A DNA stretch of 64,000 nucleotides, from the NCBI GenBank assembly GCA_029972135.1, contig CP124755.1, positions 372,001-436,000 of the forward strand, given 5' to 3'. The DNA comes from Candidatus Thiocaldithrix dubininis (lineage in GTDB: Bacteria; Pseudomonadota; Gammaproteobacteria; Thiotrichales; Thiotrichaceae). A program made the translations under genes and the position numbers. The notes under the pieces were generated by a model that saw only the letters and a list, made by a program, of their open reading frames with translations, searched no databases and was not told the DNA's origin. Every line of letters begins with the position of its first letter. Position 1 is the stretch's first letter. This document shows positions 44,520 through 52,180 of this stretch, piece by piece.

Positions 44520-44603
44520 CACTATTTGCTTTTAAGCTGTTGAGTTTTTTATAAAGTACAGTAGCAAGTACACACCACAAGCCACAATAGGTATTAAATT
44601 AGC

Positions 44604-45965
44604 ATGAAAATTTATTATACAGTCTGCATGATCGTGTTAATAAGTATGCCATTGGCTTTTGCCGATCAGCCGCTTACCCAGCCCGCAAATGCTATACTCC
44701 TGTTACCCAGTAATATTCCTAATGAAACCGCCGATCATTATCCACAGGGCTATGCGATGGGTTATACGTTTAGTCAGGATGGACGTTTATTTGCTTCATT
44801 TTTTGCGGGTAAACGCCATTATGATGATCACACTAACGGCAGTATTCGGATATGGGATACACAAACCGGTAAATTAAAATATCAAACGCAGATTCCTAAT
44901 TATTATAATTCTTATAAAGGGGATAACTATAATATTAAGTTTTCACCTGATAATCAGATGTTGTATTTGGCAGAAGCCAGTGGTGCGCAAGTATTTATTT
45001 GGGATTTCACTCAACGTAAGACGATTGAAGTAATTTGTGAGCAGGACGATCGAGCCGAAATGTTTAAGGTCGTACAGGTCGCGTCGAATAATAAACAAAT
45101 CTTGCTGCAAGGGCTTTCATCTACGGACTTATGCACGAAAGAGCTATTTGCCAATAAGCAAACTCGCTATAGGTCTGGTTTTCATCATGCTGATGCCACG
45201 AGTGTTTTAGATAATAATAAATTATTAGTGATTTATAATAAAAAACGCTCTGATGAATCTTCCATTGTGCTTAATAAAGACGAATTAAAAGAATTAGCTA
45301 AACGTAAATTAGTGGATGTTTGGCAAGTAACGCCTGTATCCAATGCAACACCTGTAGCAGATATTATTGATCCTACAAGCCAATTGTTTATTGCAGTTGA
45401 GGTGCTTGATGACGACTTGCTACTTCATCAATGGAATTATGCTAAACGACAATGGTTAGGTACACAAAGCTTTACCGGCTTGGCTAAACCTAATATGCAA
45501 GTGAAATTACACAAAAATTATTTATTAATCCATGCAAACAACCATTTCTTGGCAGTTTTGCAAAGAAAGGGATTAGGTTTTTCCTTACTTTGGCAAAAAC
45601 AATACAAGGATTACTTTAATACTCCTGAGTTAAGTTTGGATGAGAAATATATTATAGCTGGGTTTGATCTGATTGAAACAGAAACAGGAAAACCTGCAAG
45701 CTATTCTATAAAAAATCGAGAAAAACAATTAATTAAGGCGGATTATGCCGCTTATATGGAATACATAATAAAGAATGTGGATATTGTCGCTTATCCAAGT
45801 CAGGATTTAAAATGCCAAGCTAATGTTAATTTAAAATCGGATGTGTATAGTTTACTTAATCAGCAAACTATCAAAGAAGTCGATGGTTTGATAGTGGGTA
45901 TTAGTCCAGATGGCAAAATGCTAGCGGCTTGTAAAGGGGCTGAGTTGTTTTTAATGCCAATATAA
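44604..45965 (+). CDS. Secreted WD40/beta-propeller-like protein, copy 2
   Basis: A 453-residue tandem paralogue of the preceding gene with the same signal peptide and propeller repeats. Differences cluster in the middle and near LKELAKRKLVDVWQVTPVSN; a short stretch around residue 190 is shorter than in copy 1. The end, TIKEVDGLIVGISPDGKMLAACKGAELFL, is almost unchanged. The duplicated leader suggests it is translated in the same way, but the -10 box of copy 1 is not duplicated. Function unknown. Confidence 0.8.
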   Translation: MKIYYTVCMIVLISMPLAFADQPLTQPANAILLLPSNIPNETADHYPQGYAMGYTFSQDGRLFASFFAGKRHYDDHTNGSIRIWDTQTGKLKYQTQIPNYYNSYKGDNYNIKFSPDNQMLYLAEASGAQVFIWDFTQRKTIEVICEQDDRAEMFKVVQVASNNKQILLQGLSSTDLCTKELFANKQTRYRSGFHHADATSVLDNNKLLVIYNKKRSDESSIVLNKDELKELAKRKLVDVWQVTPVSNATPVADIIDPTSQLFIAVEVLDDDLLLHQWNYAKRQWLGTQSFTGLAKPNMQVKLHKNYLLIHANNHFLAVLQRKGLGFSLLWQKQYKDYFNTPELSLDEKYIIAGFDLIETETGKPASYSIKNREKQLIKADYAAYMEYIIKNVDIVAYPSQDLKCQANVNLKSDVYSLLNQQTIKEVDGLIVGISPDGKMLAACKGAELFLMPI

Positions 45966-46106
45966 AGATCTTACGATAACGTTCAGTACTGCTGTTGGCG
46001 GGTGCAAGAGAACAAGCACCGGGCGAGTAAAACAGTTTCATTAGATCTCCTAATTTGTGGCCTATGTTATGCTGCTTACATTAGCAAAATTTTAGGAGTG
46101 TAGGTA

Positions 46107-47051
46107 ATGCTTGAATTAACCCCAGTTTGTGAATTGACGCTTCAAGCCCCCACGAGTGAAGGGCGTGGCGCTTATTTGGCAGCCGCCAGTGGGCTGTTGC
46201 AAGTTAAAGAATATTTGTACGTGGTGGCGGATGATGAAAATCATCTGGGGATTTTTTCCAGTGAGCAGCCCGCAAAAGCGGGTACAACCCTGGCTTTATT
46301 GGAGGGGGTATTGCCGGATGAATACGAAGAACGCAAAGCGGCTAAACCCGATTTTGAAGCTTTAATTTTATTACCTGCGTTTGAGCAATATAAGCATGGT
46401 GCGTTATTAGCGTTAGGTTCAGGCTCTAAGAAAAAACGGCGTCAAGGCGTTGTTTTAGGTTTGGATATACACGGGGCTATCAACACTGAGCCGCACATTG
46501 TCGATTTTAGTGAATTATACGAAGTGCTAAAACAACGCTTTGCCAAACTGAATATTGAAGGCGGTTTCGTGCGTGGAGCAACCTTATACCTATTGCAGCG
46601 TGGTAATAAGAAAAACTCAGAAAATGCGGTCATTGCTATTAGTTGGACGGAAGTAGAGCAAGCGATTGTGGATAAGGTCGTTGTACCAAGTAGCGCATTA
46701 GGGACGATTCAAGCGTATAGCTTGGGTACGGTGGGCGATGTGCCGTTATGTTTTACCGATGCGACTTTGTTACCAAATGGGAGTTGGGTGTTTTCCGCTG
46801 CTGCTGAAGCCACAGAAGATAATTATAACGATGGCGCGTTTGTAGGCGGGGCAATTGGTGTAGTGGATAGACAAGGCTCACTGTGTTTACTGGAGCATAT
46901 TGATGATCAATATAAAGTTGAAGGGGTTAGCGCTAGGGTAGAAGGTGATACCGTTACCTTAATGTTAGTAACCGATGCCGATGACGCTTCACGTCCCGCG
47001 CAATTATTACAAACCCGTTTAAGCGGTTACCCGTGGACGCGCTGTGATTGA
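46107..47051 (+). CDS. Uncharacterised beta-propeller-like protein (possibly DUF6929)
   Basis: A 314-residue protein without a signal peptide, so probably cytoplasmic. Its pattern of repeated beta segments (GLLQVKEYLYVVADDENHLGIF, FEALILLPAFEQYKHGALLALGSGSKKKRRQGVVLGLD, VPLCFTDATLLPNGSWVFSAAAE) suggests a propeller. It resembles proteins annotated as DUF6929, but that is from memory and not verified. No catalytic motif is visible. AGGAG is well placed before the ATG. The next gene follows after 66 bases on the same strand. Confidence 0.65.
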   Translation: MLELTPVCELTLQAPTSEGRGAYLAAASGLLQVKEYLYVVADDENHLGIFSSEQPAKAGTTLALLEGVLPDEYEERKAAKPDFEALILLPAFEQYKHGALLALGSGSKKKRRQGVVLGLDIHGAINTEPHIVDFSELYEVLKQRFAKLNIEGGFVRGATLYLLQRGNKKNSENAVIAISWTEVEQAIVDKVVVPSSALGTIQAYSLGTVGDVPLCFTDATLLPNGSWVFSAAAEATEDNYNDGAFVGGAIGVVDRQGSLCLLEHIDDQYKVEGVSARVEGDTVTLMLVTDADDASRPAQLLQTRLSGYPWTRCD

Positions 47052-47117
47052 TGCTAGTCAGTGTCAGTTCGGCATTTTGTGGCACAATAGGGGTTCACAG
47101 CGAGAGGTAGGACGCTT

Positions 47118-47384
47118 ATGAATATTAAAGTTGATGTGGATATTACCCCAGAAGAATTACGCCGCTTAATGGGGTTGCCGGATATGCAGGAATTCAACCG
47201 GGCGATTATGGATGAAATGTTGAATCGTATGCGTATGGGGGTTGAGGGTTACGACCCTACCGCCTTCTTTAAACCGGCTATGTTTGGTGGGACTGACACG
47301 ATGAAACGTTGGATGGATATGTTTAGTAATTTTGCATTAAAGCCAACGACCCAAACCAGCAGTTCCGGCGAAAAAACGGATTGA
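47118..47384 (+). CDS. Small conserved protein (DUF6489-like)
   Basis: An 88-residue protein. The start NIKVDVDITPEELRRLMGLPDMQEFN and the Met-rich amphipathic segment IMDEMLNRMRM look like small proteobacterial proteins annotated as DUF6489; function is unknown. Some members of the Thiotrichales and alphaproteobacteria carry such a gene. A weak GAGAGG site precedes the ATG. It ends just before a strong bidirectional hairpin. Confidence 0.65.
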   Translation: MNIKVDVDITPEELRRLMGLPDMQEFNRAIMDEMLNRMRMGVEGYDPTAFFKPAMFGGTDTMKRWMDMFSNFALKPTTQTSSSGEKTD

Positions 47385-47392
47385 TATTCAGT

Positions 47393-47422
47393 AGCCTAGA
47401 CTCATCGCCCTGAGCCTAGGCT
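47393..47422. terminator. Bidirectional hairpin between the DUF6489-like gene and hypC
   Basis: AGCCTAGACTCA (47393-47404) and TGAGCCTAGGCT (47411-47422) form a 12-base stem with one mismatch and a six-base loop, between convergent genes ending at 47384 and 47430. Confidence 0.7.
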
Positions 47423-47429
47423 TATTCGA

Positions 47430-47666
47430 TTAATGGCTGGGGCTAAAGTTTAGAATTTCTTCATAATAAGCCCATGTTTGCTTGGCATCTTCCACACTAA
47501 TTTTCTGCATGGCTTGCCCTAAGCTAATCATCAAATAATCACCAATGCGTACTACTTCATCTAACATGATTAAGCCAACCTGTCGCTGCTGACCTTTTGC
47601 TTCGCAAGTGGCACTTAAACCACTAGCATCCACGGCGATAACCCGCATGGGAATTGCTAAACACAT
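47430..47666 (-). CDS. hypC: Hydrogenase maturation chaperone HypC/HupF
   Basis: A 78-residue chaperone of [NiFe] hydrogenase assembly that, with HypD, carries the Fe(CN)2CO group to the large subunit. The start MCLAIPMRV carries the essential Cys2 and the family block VGLIMLDEVVRIGDYLMISLG is clear. It is transcribed away from the hydrogenase structural operon. The rest of the hyp set (A, B, D, E, F) is not in the window and must lie elsewhere. GGAGATAGG lies before the ATG. Confidence 0.93.
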   Translation of the reverse strand: MCLAIPMRVIAVDASGLSATCEAKGQQRQVGLIMLDEVVRIGDYLMISLGQAMQKISVEDAKQTWAYYEEILNFSPSH

Positions 47667-47799
47667 TGTCCTATCTCCAAAATTAATGCCCTCATTTTTA
47701 ATATTAGAAATTAATCATTTTCTTTTGTTGATCTAGGACAACTATCTGTCAAAATCACAAGCGTATTATTAAACCAACACAACAAATATAAGCAGCTAC

Positions 47800-48291
47800 A
47801 TGATGTTGGTTCTTGGTATTGGCAATACCTTACTGCAAGACGAAGGTATTGGTATTCATCTCCTTCAGTATTTGGAAGCACAGTATCCAAATCTGCCAAA
47901 TGTTACCTATCTCGACGGTGGCACGCTCAGTTTTATCCTAGCGAGCGAAATCGAATCCCACACACATTTATTGGTACTGGATGCCGTGGAATTACATGCG
48001 CCGCCCGGTACAGTGTGTTGTTACCGCAATCAGGCAATGGATGAATTCCTTGGCACAGCCAAACGCAGTGCGCATGAAGTCGGTTTATTAGACCTATTAT
48101 CAATCGCCCGCCTTGCGGATGCCTTACCGCGTGAACGTGCCTTAATTGGTATTCAATACGCCACCTTTGCGTGGGGTTTAGAACTCACCCCCCCCGTAGC
48201 TGCCAATATTCCCCGCGCTGCCGAACAAGCCGCGCAACTGTTACAAGAATGGCAAACCGATATGCAGTTCGCGCCTGCATCATTTTATTAG
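47800..48291 (+). CDS. Hydrogenase maturation protease (HyaD/HupD-like)
   Basis: Endopeptidase that removes the C-terminal extension of the hydrogenase large subunit after metal insertion. The 163-residue protein shows the nickel-sensing residues of the HybD family: Glu15 in LLQDEGIGIH, Asp61 in LVLDAVELH and His92 in SAHEVGLLDLL. Start context LVLGIGNTLL is typical. The ribosome binding site is weak; two adjacent ATG codons make the exact start uncertain by one residue. It leads the operon and ends 12 bases before the HupH-like gene. Confidence 0.93.
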   Translation: MMLVLGIGNTLLQDEGIGIHLLQYLEAQYPNLPNVTYLDGGTLSFILASEIESHTHLLVLDAVELHAPPGTVCCYRNQAMDEFLGTAKRSAHEVGLLDLLSIARLADALPRERALIGIQYATFAWGLELTPPVAANIPRAAEQAAQLLQEWQTDMQFAPASFY

Positions 48292-48303
48292 GGAGGATTT
48301 TCT

Positions 48304-48687
48304 ATGTCTGTTACTGGCAATCTCAAACCTGTCTTACACGAAATTCGTCACGCCTTGCAAACCTTGATTGAACAAGGTCAACCCACGATGCTGGATTTAA
48401 ATGGCATTCCCTTTAGCCCTAGTGAATTAGCAGAACTCGAAACGTTTTTAGGGCAAGGTGAAATTGCAATTGAACTGGATGTCTTAGGCAAGACGCGTAT
48501 TCAAGAATGCAGTTATGCAGGAATTTGGCGTATTCAGCATTTCAATGAACAAGATAAACGCATCGGTTACTTCATTGAAGTAGATCACGTTCCGGAAATT
48601 TTACGCTCGCAATCTGACGATATAGTCGAAGGGTTAAACACCCTGTCTGGCATTTTGGCAATGGAAGCTGAGGTGACAGATGACTAA
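48304..48687 (+). CDS. HupH-like hydrogenase expression protein
   Basis: A 127-residue protein resembling the C-terminal HupH domain (GQGEIAIELDVLGKTRIQEC, SYAGIWRIQHF, YFIEVDHVPEILRSQ). HupH-type proteins help mature the small subunit or Fe-S clusters. It is shorter than full HupH (about 270-280 residues), so it carries only this domain. GGGAGG lies upstream. It overlaps the small-subunit gene by eight bases, showing it belongs to this operon. Confidence 0.85.
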   Translation: MSVTGNLKPVLHEIRHALQTLIEQGQPTMLDLNGIPFSPSELAELETFLGQGEIAIELDVLGKTRIQECSYAGIWRIQHFNEQDKRIGYFIEVDHVPEILRSQSDDIVEGLNTLSGILAMEAEVTDD

Positions 48688-49780
48688 GTTTAATGCGCCC
48701 ACTGTGGGCGAACAGTTACGCGAAAATGGCATTTCACGGCGCGCTTTTCTAAAGTTTTGTGGCTTATTAGCATCCAGTATGGCTTTAGCGCCCAGCATGA
48801 TTCCGAAATTAGCAGCAGCACTGGAAAAAGCAAGCCGTCCTTCGGTGATTTGGCTTTCGTTTCAGGAATGTACGGGTTGTGCAGAATCCATTACACGCGC
48901 ACATAGCCCCAGTTTAGAAGGCTTAATTTTTGATACGATTTCCTTAGATTATCAACACACTTTACAAGCCGCAGCGGGGGAGGCTGCTGAGCAAGCGCGT
49001 GATGAAGCGATGCAAGCCAATTATGGTAAGTATGTGCTGATTGTGGATGGCTCGATTCCGCTGGGCAATGCAGGCTATTCGACCATTGCAGGCGTGAGCA
49101 ATCTGGATATGCTGAAACAGGTTGCGAAAGGCGCAGCGGCAATTATTGCGCTGGGGTCGTGTGCCGCTTATGGCGGTTTACCACAAGCCAACCCGAATCC
49201 TACAGGTGCGGTATCGGTAGCCGATATTATAAAAGATAAGCCGATTATTAATGTACCGGGTTGCCCGCCGATTCCGGTGGTGATTACCGGTGTGATTGCC
49301 CATTTCTTAGCGTTTGGCTTGCCCGCCTTAGATCATTTAGGGCGGCCGAAAGCCTTTTATGGGCAAAATATTCATGACCGTTGTTATCGTCGTCCGTTTT
49401 ATGAACGCGGCTTATTCGCGGAAACGTTTGATGATGAAGGCGCAAAACAAGGCTGGTGTTTGTATAAATTAGGTTGTAAAGGCCCGATTACCTATAACGC
49501 CTGTGCGACTACCAAGTGGAATGATGGCACGAGCTTTCCGATTGAATCTGGGCATGGTTGCATTGGTTGTTCTGAACCGGGCTTTTGGGATTTCGGCGGC
49601 TTATATAACCCTGTGTCTTTACCTAGCAGTTTATCCCGTCAGCATGTGGTGTTTGCCACAGGGATTGGGGTGGCAGCCGGGGTTGCGATTGCTGCTTTAA
49701 ATAAACAAACCAAGCAACAAGCTAAACAAACGCGTGAACCCGTGAATGTGGATGAATTAAATCGGGAGGTGCAGCCATGA
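48680..49780 (+). CDS. hynS: [NiFe] hydrogenase small subunit, Isp-type (group 1e-like)
   Basis: Electron-transfer subunit of a membrane-bound uptake hydrogenase. The 366-residue precursor has a Tat signal SRRAFLKFCG (Arg20-Arg21). ECTGCAES at Cys64/Cys67 starts the proximal cluster, followed by VLIVDGSIP, ALGSCAAYGG, VPGCPPIP, the medial/distal cluster cysteines near HDRCYRRP, GCKGPITYNACAT and HGCIGCSEPGFWD. A hydrophobic helix (HVVFATGIGVAAGVAIAALN) near the C-terminus anchors the complex. Group 1e assignment rests on the isp genes beside it. Four-base overlap with isp1. Confidence 0.93.
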   Translation: MTKFNAPTVGEQLRENGISRRAFLKFCGLLASSMALAPSMIPKLAAALEKASRPSVIWLSFQECTGCAESITRAHSPSLEGLIFDTISLDYQHTLQAAAGEAAEQARDEAMQANYGKYVLIVDGSIPLGNAGYSTIAGVSNLDMLKQVAKGAAAIIALGSCAAYGGLPQANPNPTGAVSVADIIKDKPIINVPGCPPIPVVITGVIAHFLAFGLPALDHLGRPKAFYGQNIHDRCYRRPFYERGLFAETFDDEGAKQGWCLYKLGCKGPITYNACATTKWNDGTSFPIESGHGCIGCSEPGFWDFGGLYNPVSLPSSLSRQHVVFATGIGVAAGVAIAALNKQTKQQAKQTREPVNVDELNREVQP

Positions 49781-50436
49781 ACGATGTGCTGTTTTTACAG
49801 TGGGTCAAAGGCCCGTTGTTTAGTATTGCAGTCATGATTTTCGTGATAGGCATAGTACTGCGCTTTGCCGAAATTCTGTCACTAGGGCGTGCGAAAAATT
49901 TAGCTGTGCCTAAAAGCAATCCCAGCTTAGGCGGTTGGCGGGAAATCGGGCGGCGCTTTAAGGTCGATCAAGGTACATTCCAACAAAATAAGATTACTGT
50001 CATCGCGGGCTATGTATTTCATGTGGGCTTGTTTATCGTCATGTTTTTACTCGCCGCGCATATTGCCTTAATTAAACACAGCTTAGGCATTAGTTGGTCA
50101 AATTTGCCCACGCCAGTAGTCGATATGGCAGCGGTATTAAGTATGCTAGCCTTGGTCGTATTGCTGATTGATCGCTTATCGCAGCCGGTTAAACGCTTTT
50201 TGTCACGGCGCAATGATTACCTCGTGTGGGTAGCCACGTTCTTGCCTTTACTCACCGGTTATATGACCTATCACCATTTAGGGTTATCGCCGCAATGGTT
50301 ATTGGGTTTGCATATTTTGAGTGTCGAAGCCCTGTTAGTGCTGTTTCCGTTTAGCAAATTAATGCACACCTTCACGCTGTTTTTATCTCGTTGGTATAAC
50401 GGCGCGTCAATGGGTCTACGCGGAGTAAAATCATGA
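49777..50436 (+). CDS. isp1: Isp1, cytochrome b-type hydrogenase membrane subunit
   Basis: A 219-residue NarI/DsrM-like heme b protein with about five membrane helices (VMIFVIGIVLRFAEIL; VIAGYVFHVGLFIVMFLLAAHIALI; VDMAAVLSMLALVVLLIDRL; LLGLHILSVEALLVLFPFSKLMHTFTLF). His residues in the second and last helices are candidate heme ligands. It should pass electrons from the hydrogenase to or from quinone, or to Isp2. Four-base overlaps with both neighbours indicate a coupled operon. It is homologous to DsrM in this window. Confidence 0.92.
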   Translation: MNDVLFLQWVKGPLFSIAVMIFVIGIVLRFAEILSLGRAKNLAVPKSNPSLGGWREIGRRFKVDQGTFQQNKITVIAGYVFHVGLFIVMFLLAAHIALIKHSLGISWSNLPTPVVDMAAVLSMLALVVLLIDRLSQPVKRFLSRRNDYLVWVATFLPLLTGYMTYHHLGLSPQWLLGLHILSVEALLVLFPFSKLMHTFTLFLSRWYNGASMGLRGVKS

Positions 50437-51722
50437 GCGAATTAAGTTTAGAACGGGGTATTAATGCCCTGAAAGCGCAGATTGACGCACCGATAGCCAG
50501 CTTCTTTAGTTCCTGTGTATCCTGCGGGATGTGTGCCAGTGCTTGCTCGTTTTATACCGAAAACCCCGAGCCACGTTACACCCCGATTTATAAACTCGAA
50601 CCGATGCGTCGTGTGTGGGAACAAAACTTTACCCTGTTAGGCAAGCTTAAAGTTAAATTAGGCATTGCCAAACCCGTCACCGATGAAATGCTCAGCCAAT
50701 GGCAAGAGCTGGTGTATAACACCTGTTCCTTGTGTGGGCGCTGTTCGTTGATTTGTCCCGTGGGTAATGACATTACTTATATGATTCGTAAATTACGCGA
50801 AGGGATGGTGGCGTCAGGGCATGTACCCGAAGGCTTGGTGGGCGCATCCACCCGCGCGGTGCAAATCGGTAGTCCAATGGGGGTTAAACTGCCTGCCTTA
50901 CAAGCACAAGTTAAGCACATTGAGAAAGCCACAGGTATGCAAGTGCCCTTTGATCTTGAAGGCGCGGAATACTTGCTGATGCTGTCTTCAATGGAAATCA
51001 TGAATTACCCTGAATACTTAGAAGCAGTGGGTAAAATTCTAACTAATGCGGGTAAAACGTGGACGCTAAGTTCCGATTGCTTTGAAGCCACTAATTCCGG
51101 TATTCAAATCGGCTCAAGTGACATTGCCAAAGAATTGGTGAATCGCGTGGTAAATGCTGCTGAGAAGCTCAAAGTCAAAACCGTAATTAGCCCCGAATGC
51201 GGGCATGCTTATACCGCTTTACGCTGGGAAGGTCCGAATCTAATCGGTCGCCCGTATAGCTTTGCAGCTAAACATATTGTGGAAGTATTAGACGAATTAC
51301 GTGAACAAGGCTTATTGCCGACAGAAGGTATGGAAGATGCCAAGCTTACGTTCCACGATCCTTGCCAATTAGTCCGGCGCGGCGGTGTGGTACAACAACC
51401 GCGTAATCTCTTAAAACTAGTTGCCAGCAACTTTGTGGAAATGCGCGACGCAGGTACGTTGAACTGGTGTTGTGGGGCGGGCGGTGGCGTATCGGCCAAT
51501 GAAGATGCGAACGAAGTTAAAATGAAAGCCTTCCAGCGCAAGAAAAAGCAATTAGATGAATTAAAGGTGGATACGTTGGTGACAGCCTGTGCTAACTGTC
51601 GCATTCAATTGGAAGAAGGCTTGGAAGAAAACCAAATGGATTTACCGGTAGTGGGTTTAACCGAATTAATTGCCGAGCATTTGGTGGAACGTGACGCAAG
51701 CAGCGAGGGCAAATTAGCATGA
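50433..51722 (+). CDS. isp2: Isp2, HdrD/DsrK-like Fe-S subunit
   Basis: A 429-residue cytoplasmic Fe-S protein homologous to DsrK and HdrD. Two [4Fe-4S] motifs are at Cys28/31/34/38 (CVSCGMCASAC) and Cys98/101/104/108 (CSLCGRCSLIC). CCG-type domains follow, the second with LNWCCGAGGGVSANED. It may exchange electrons with thiol/disulfide partners; this is the feature that ties Isp-type hydrogenases to sulfur metabolism. Four-base overlaps at each side. Confidence 0.93.
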   Translation: MSELSLERGINALKAQIDAPIASFFSSCVSCGMCASACSFYTENPEPRYTPIYKLEPMRRVWEQNFTLLGKLKVKLGIAKPVTDEMLSQWQELVYNTCSLCGRCSLICPVGNDITYMIRKLREGMVASGHVPEGLVGASTRAVQIGSPMGVKLPALQAQVKHIEKATGMQVPFDLEGAEYLLMLSSMEIMNYPEYLEAVGKILTNAGKTWTLSSDCFEATNSGIQIGSSDIAKELVNRVVNAAEKLKVKTVISPECGHAYTALRWEGPNLIGRPYSFAAKHIVEVLDELREQGLLPTEGMEDAKLTFHDPCQLVRRGGVVQQPRNLLKLVASNFVEMRDAGTLNWCCGAGGGVSANEDANEVKMKAFQRKKKQLDELKVDTLVTACANCRIQLEEGLEENQMDLPVVGLTELIAEHLVERDASSEGKLA

Positions 51723-52180
51723 TTAAGCAAGATAGCGAATTTCGCCAAGCCTTAAGTGTGTTAAGCCGTTTACAACAGCGGCAAATTGGCTCGCAATTTA
51801 TTGAGCGCGTGCTGCCACAATATCCGGATGCAACCTTAAGCAAACTATTAGCCTTAGCCCAACAAACTGATGCGGCTGAATTGGAATTGGCAGCAGCGAC
51901 TAAAACTGCTAAATCATTAGCATTAGACAAGCATACCCGTTGTGGGGCAGAAGGTGATTGGCAAGCACAAGCCAGTTACTTTTTAGCACGGGCGACAAGT
52001 GAGTTATTCGCTCCCTCTAAACCTAGCCAATTGCCTGCATGGGAAGCCGCCTTAAATGTACGTTTAGCCTGTACTTGCGGTTCAATCGAACAAGCTCACG
52101 ATACTATGCACGACGAAAGCGCTGCACAATACCAATTATTAACCGATTATTTAGCTCGCGAGGAGAGCCGCCATGACTGA
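51719..52180 (+). CDS. Unknown protein encoded inside the hydrogenase operon
   Basis: A 153-residue protein that I do not recognise, overlapping isp2 by four bases and hynL by eight. It is soluble, helical and Gln/Leu/Ala-rich, with no signal peptide. Cysteines occur only in THTRCGAEGDWQ and RLACTCGSIEQ, a CxC pair with a distant Cys, which could bind a metal or redox group. Its place between isp2 and the large subunit in a tightly coupled operon suggests a job in assembling or running the hydrogenase. Confident that it is real because of the overlaps and uninterrupted reading frame; function unknown. Confidence 0.75.
   Translation: MIKQDSEFRQALSVLSRLQQRQIGSQFIERVLPQYPDATLSKLLALAQQTDAAELELAAATKTAKSLALDKHTRCGAEGDWQAQASYFLARATSELFAPSKPSQLPAWEAALNVRLACTCGSIEQAHDTMHDESAAQYQLLTDYLAREESRHD

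Larger units (their letters stand above)
43097..45965. repeat. Tandem gene duplication (two 1.4-kb units, offset 1467 bases)
   Basis: The unit beginning GCAAGTACACACC occurs at 43097 and again at 44564, 40 bases before each start codon, and runs through both coding regions. The leader and the first ~100 codons are nearly identical, the middle has diverged more, and the last ~50 codons are again almost the same. Confidence 0.9.

Noticed and set aside
47667..47799. Sigma-54 promoter for the hydrogenase operon
   Set aside because: No TGGCAC-N5-TTGC pattern in the gap on either strand; no clear sigma-70 pair either.
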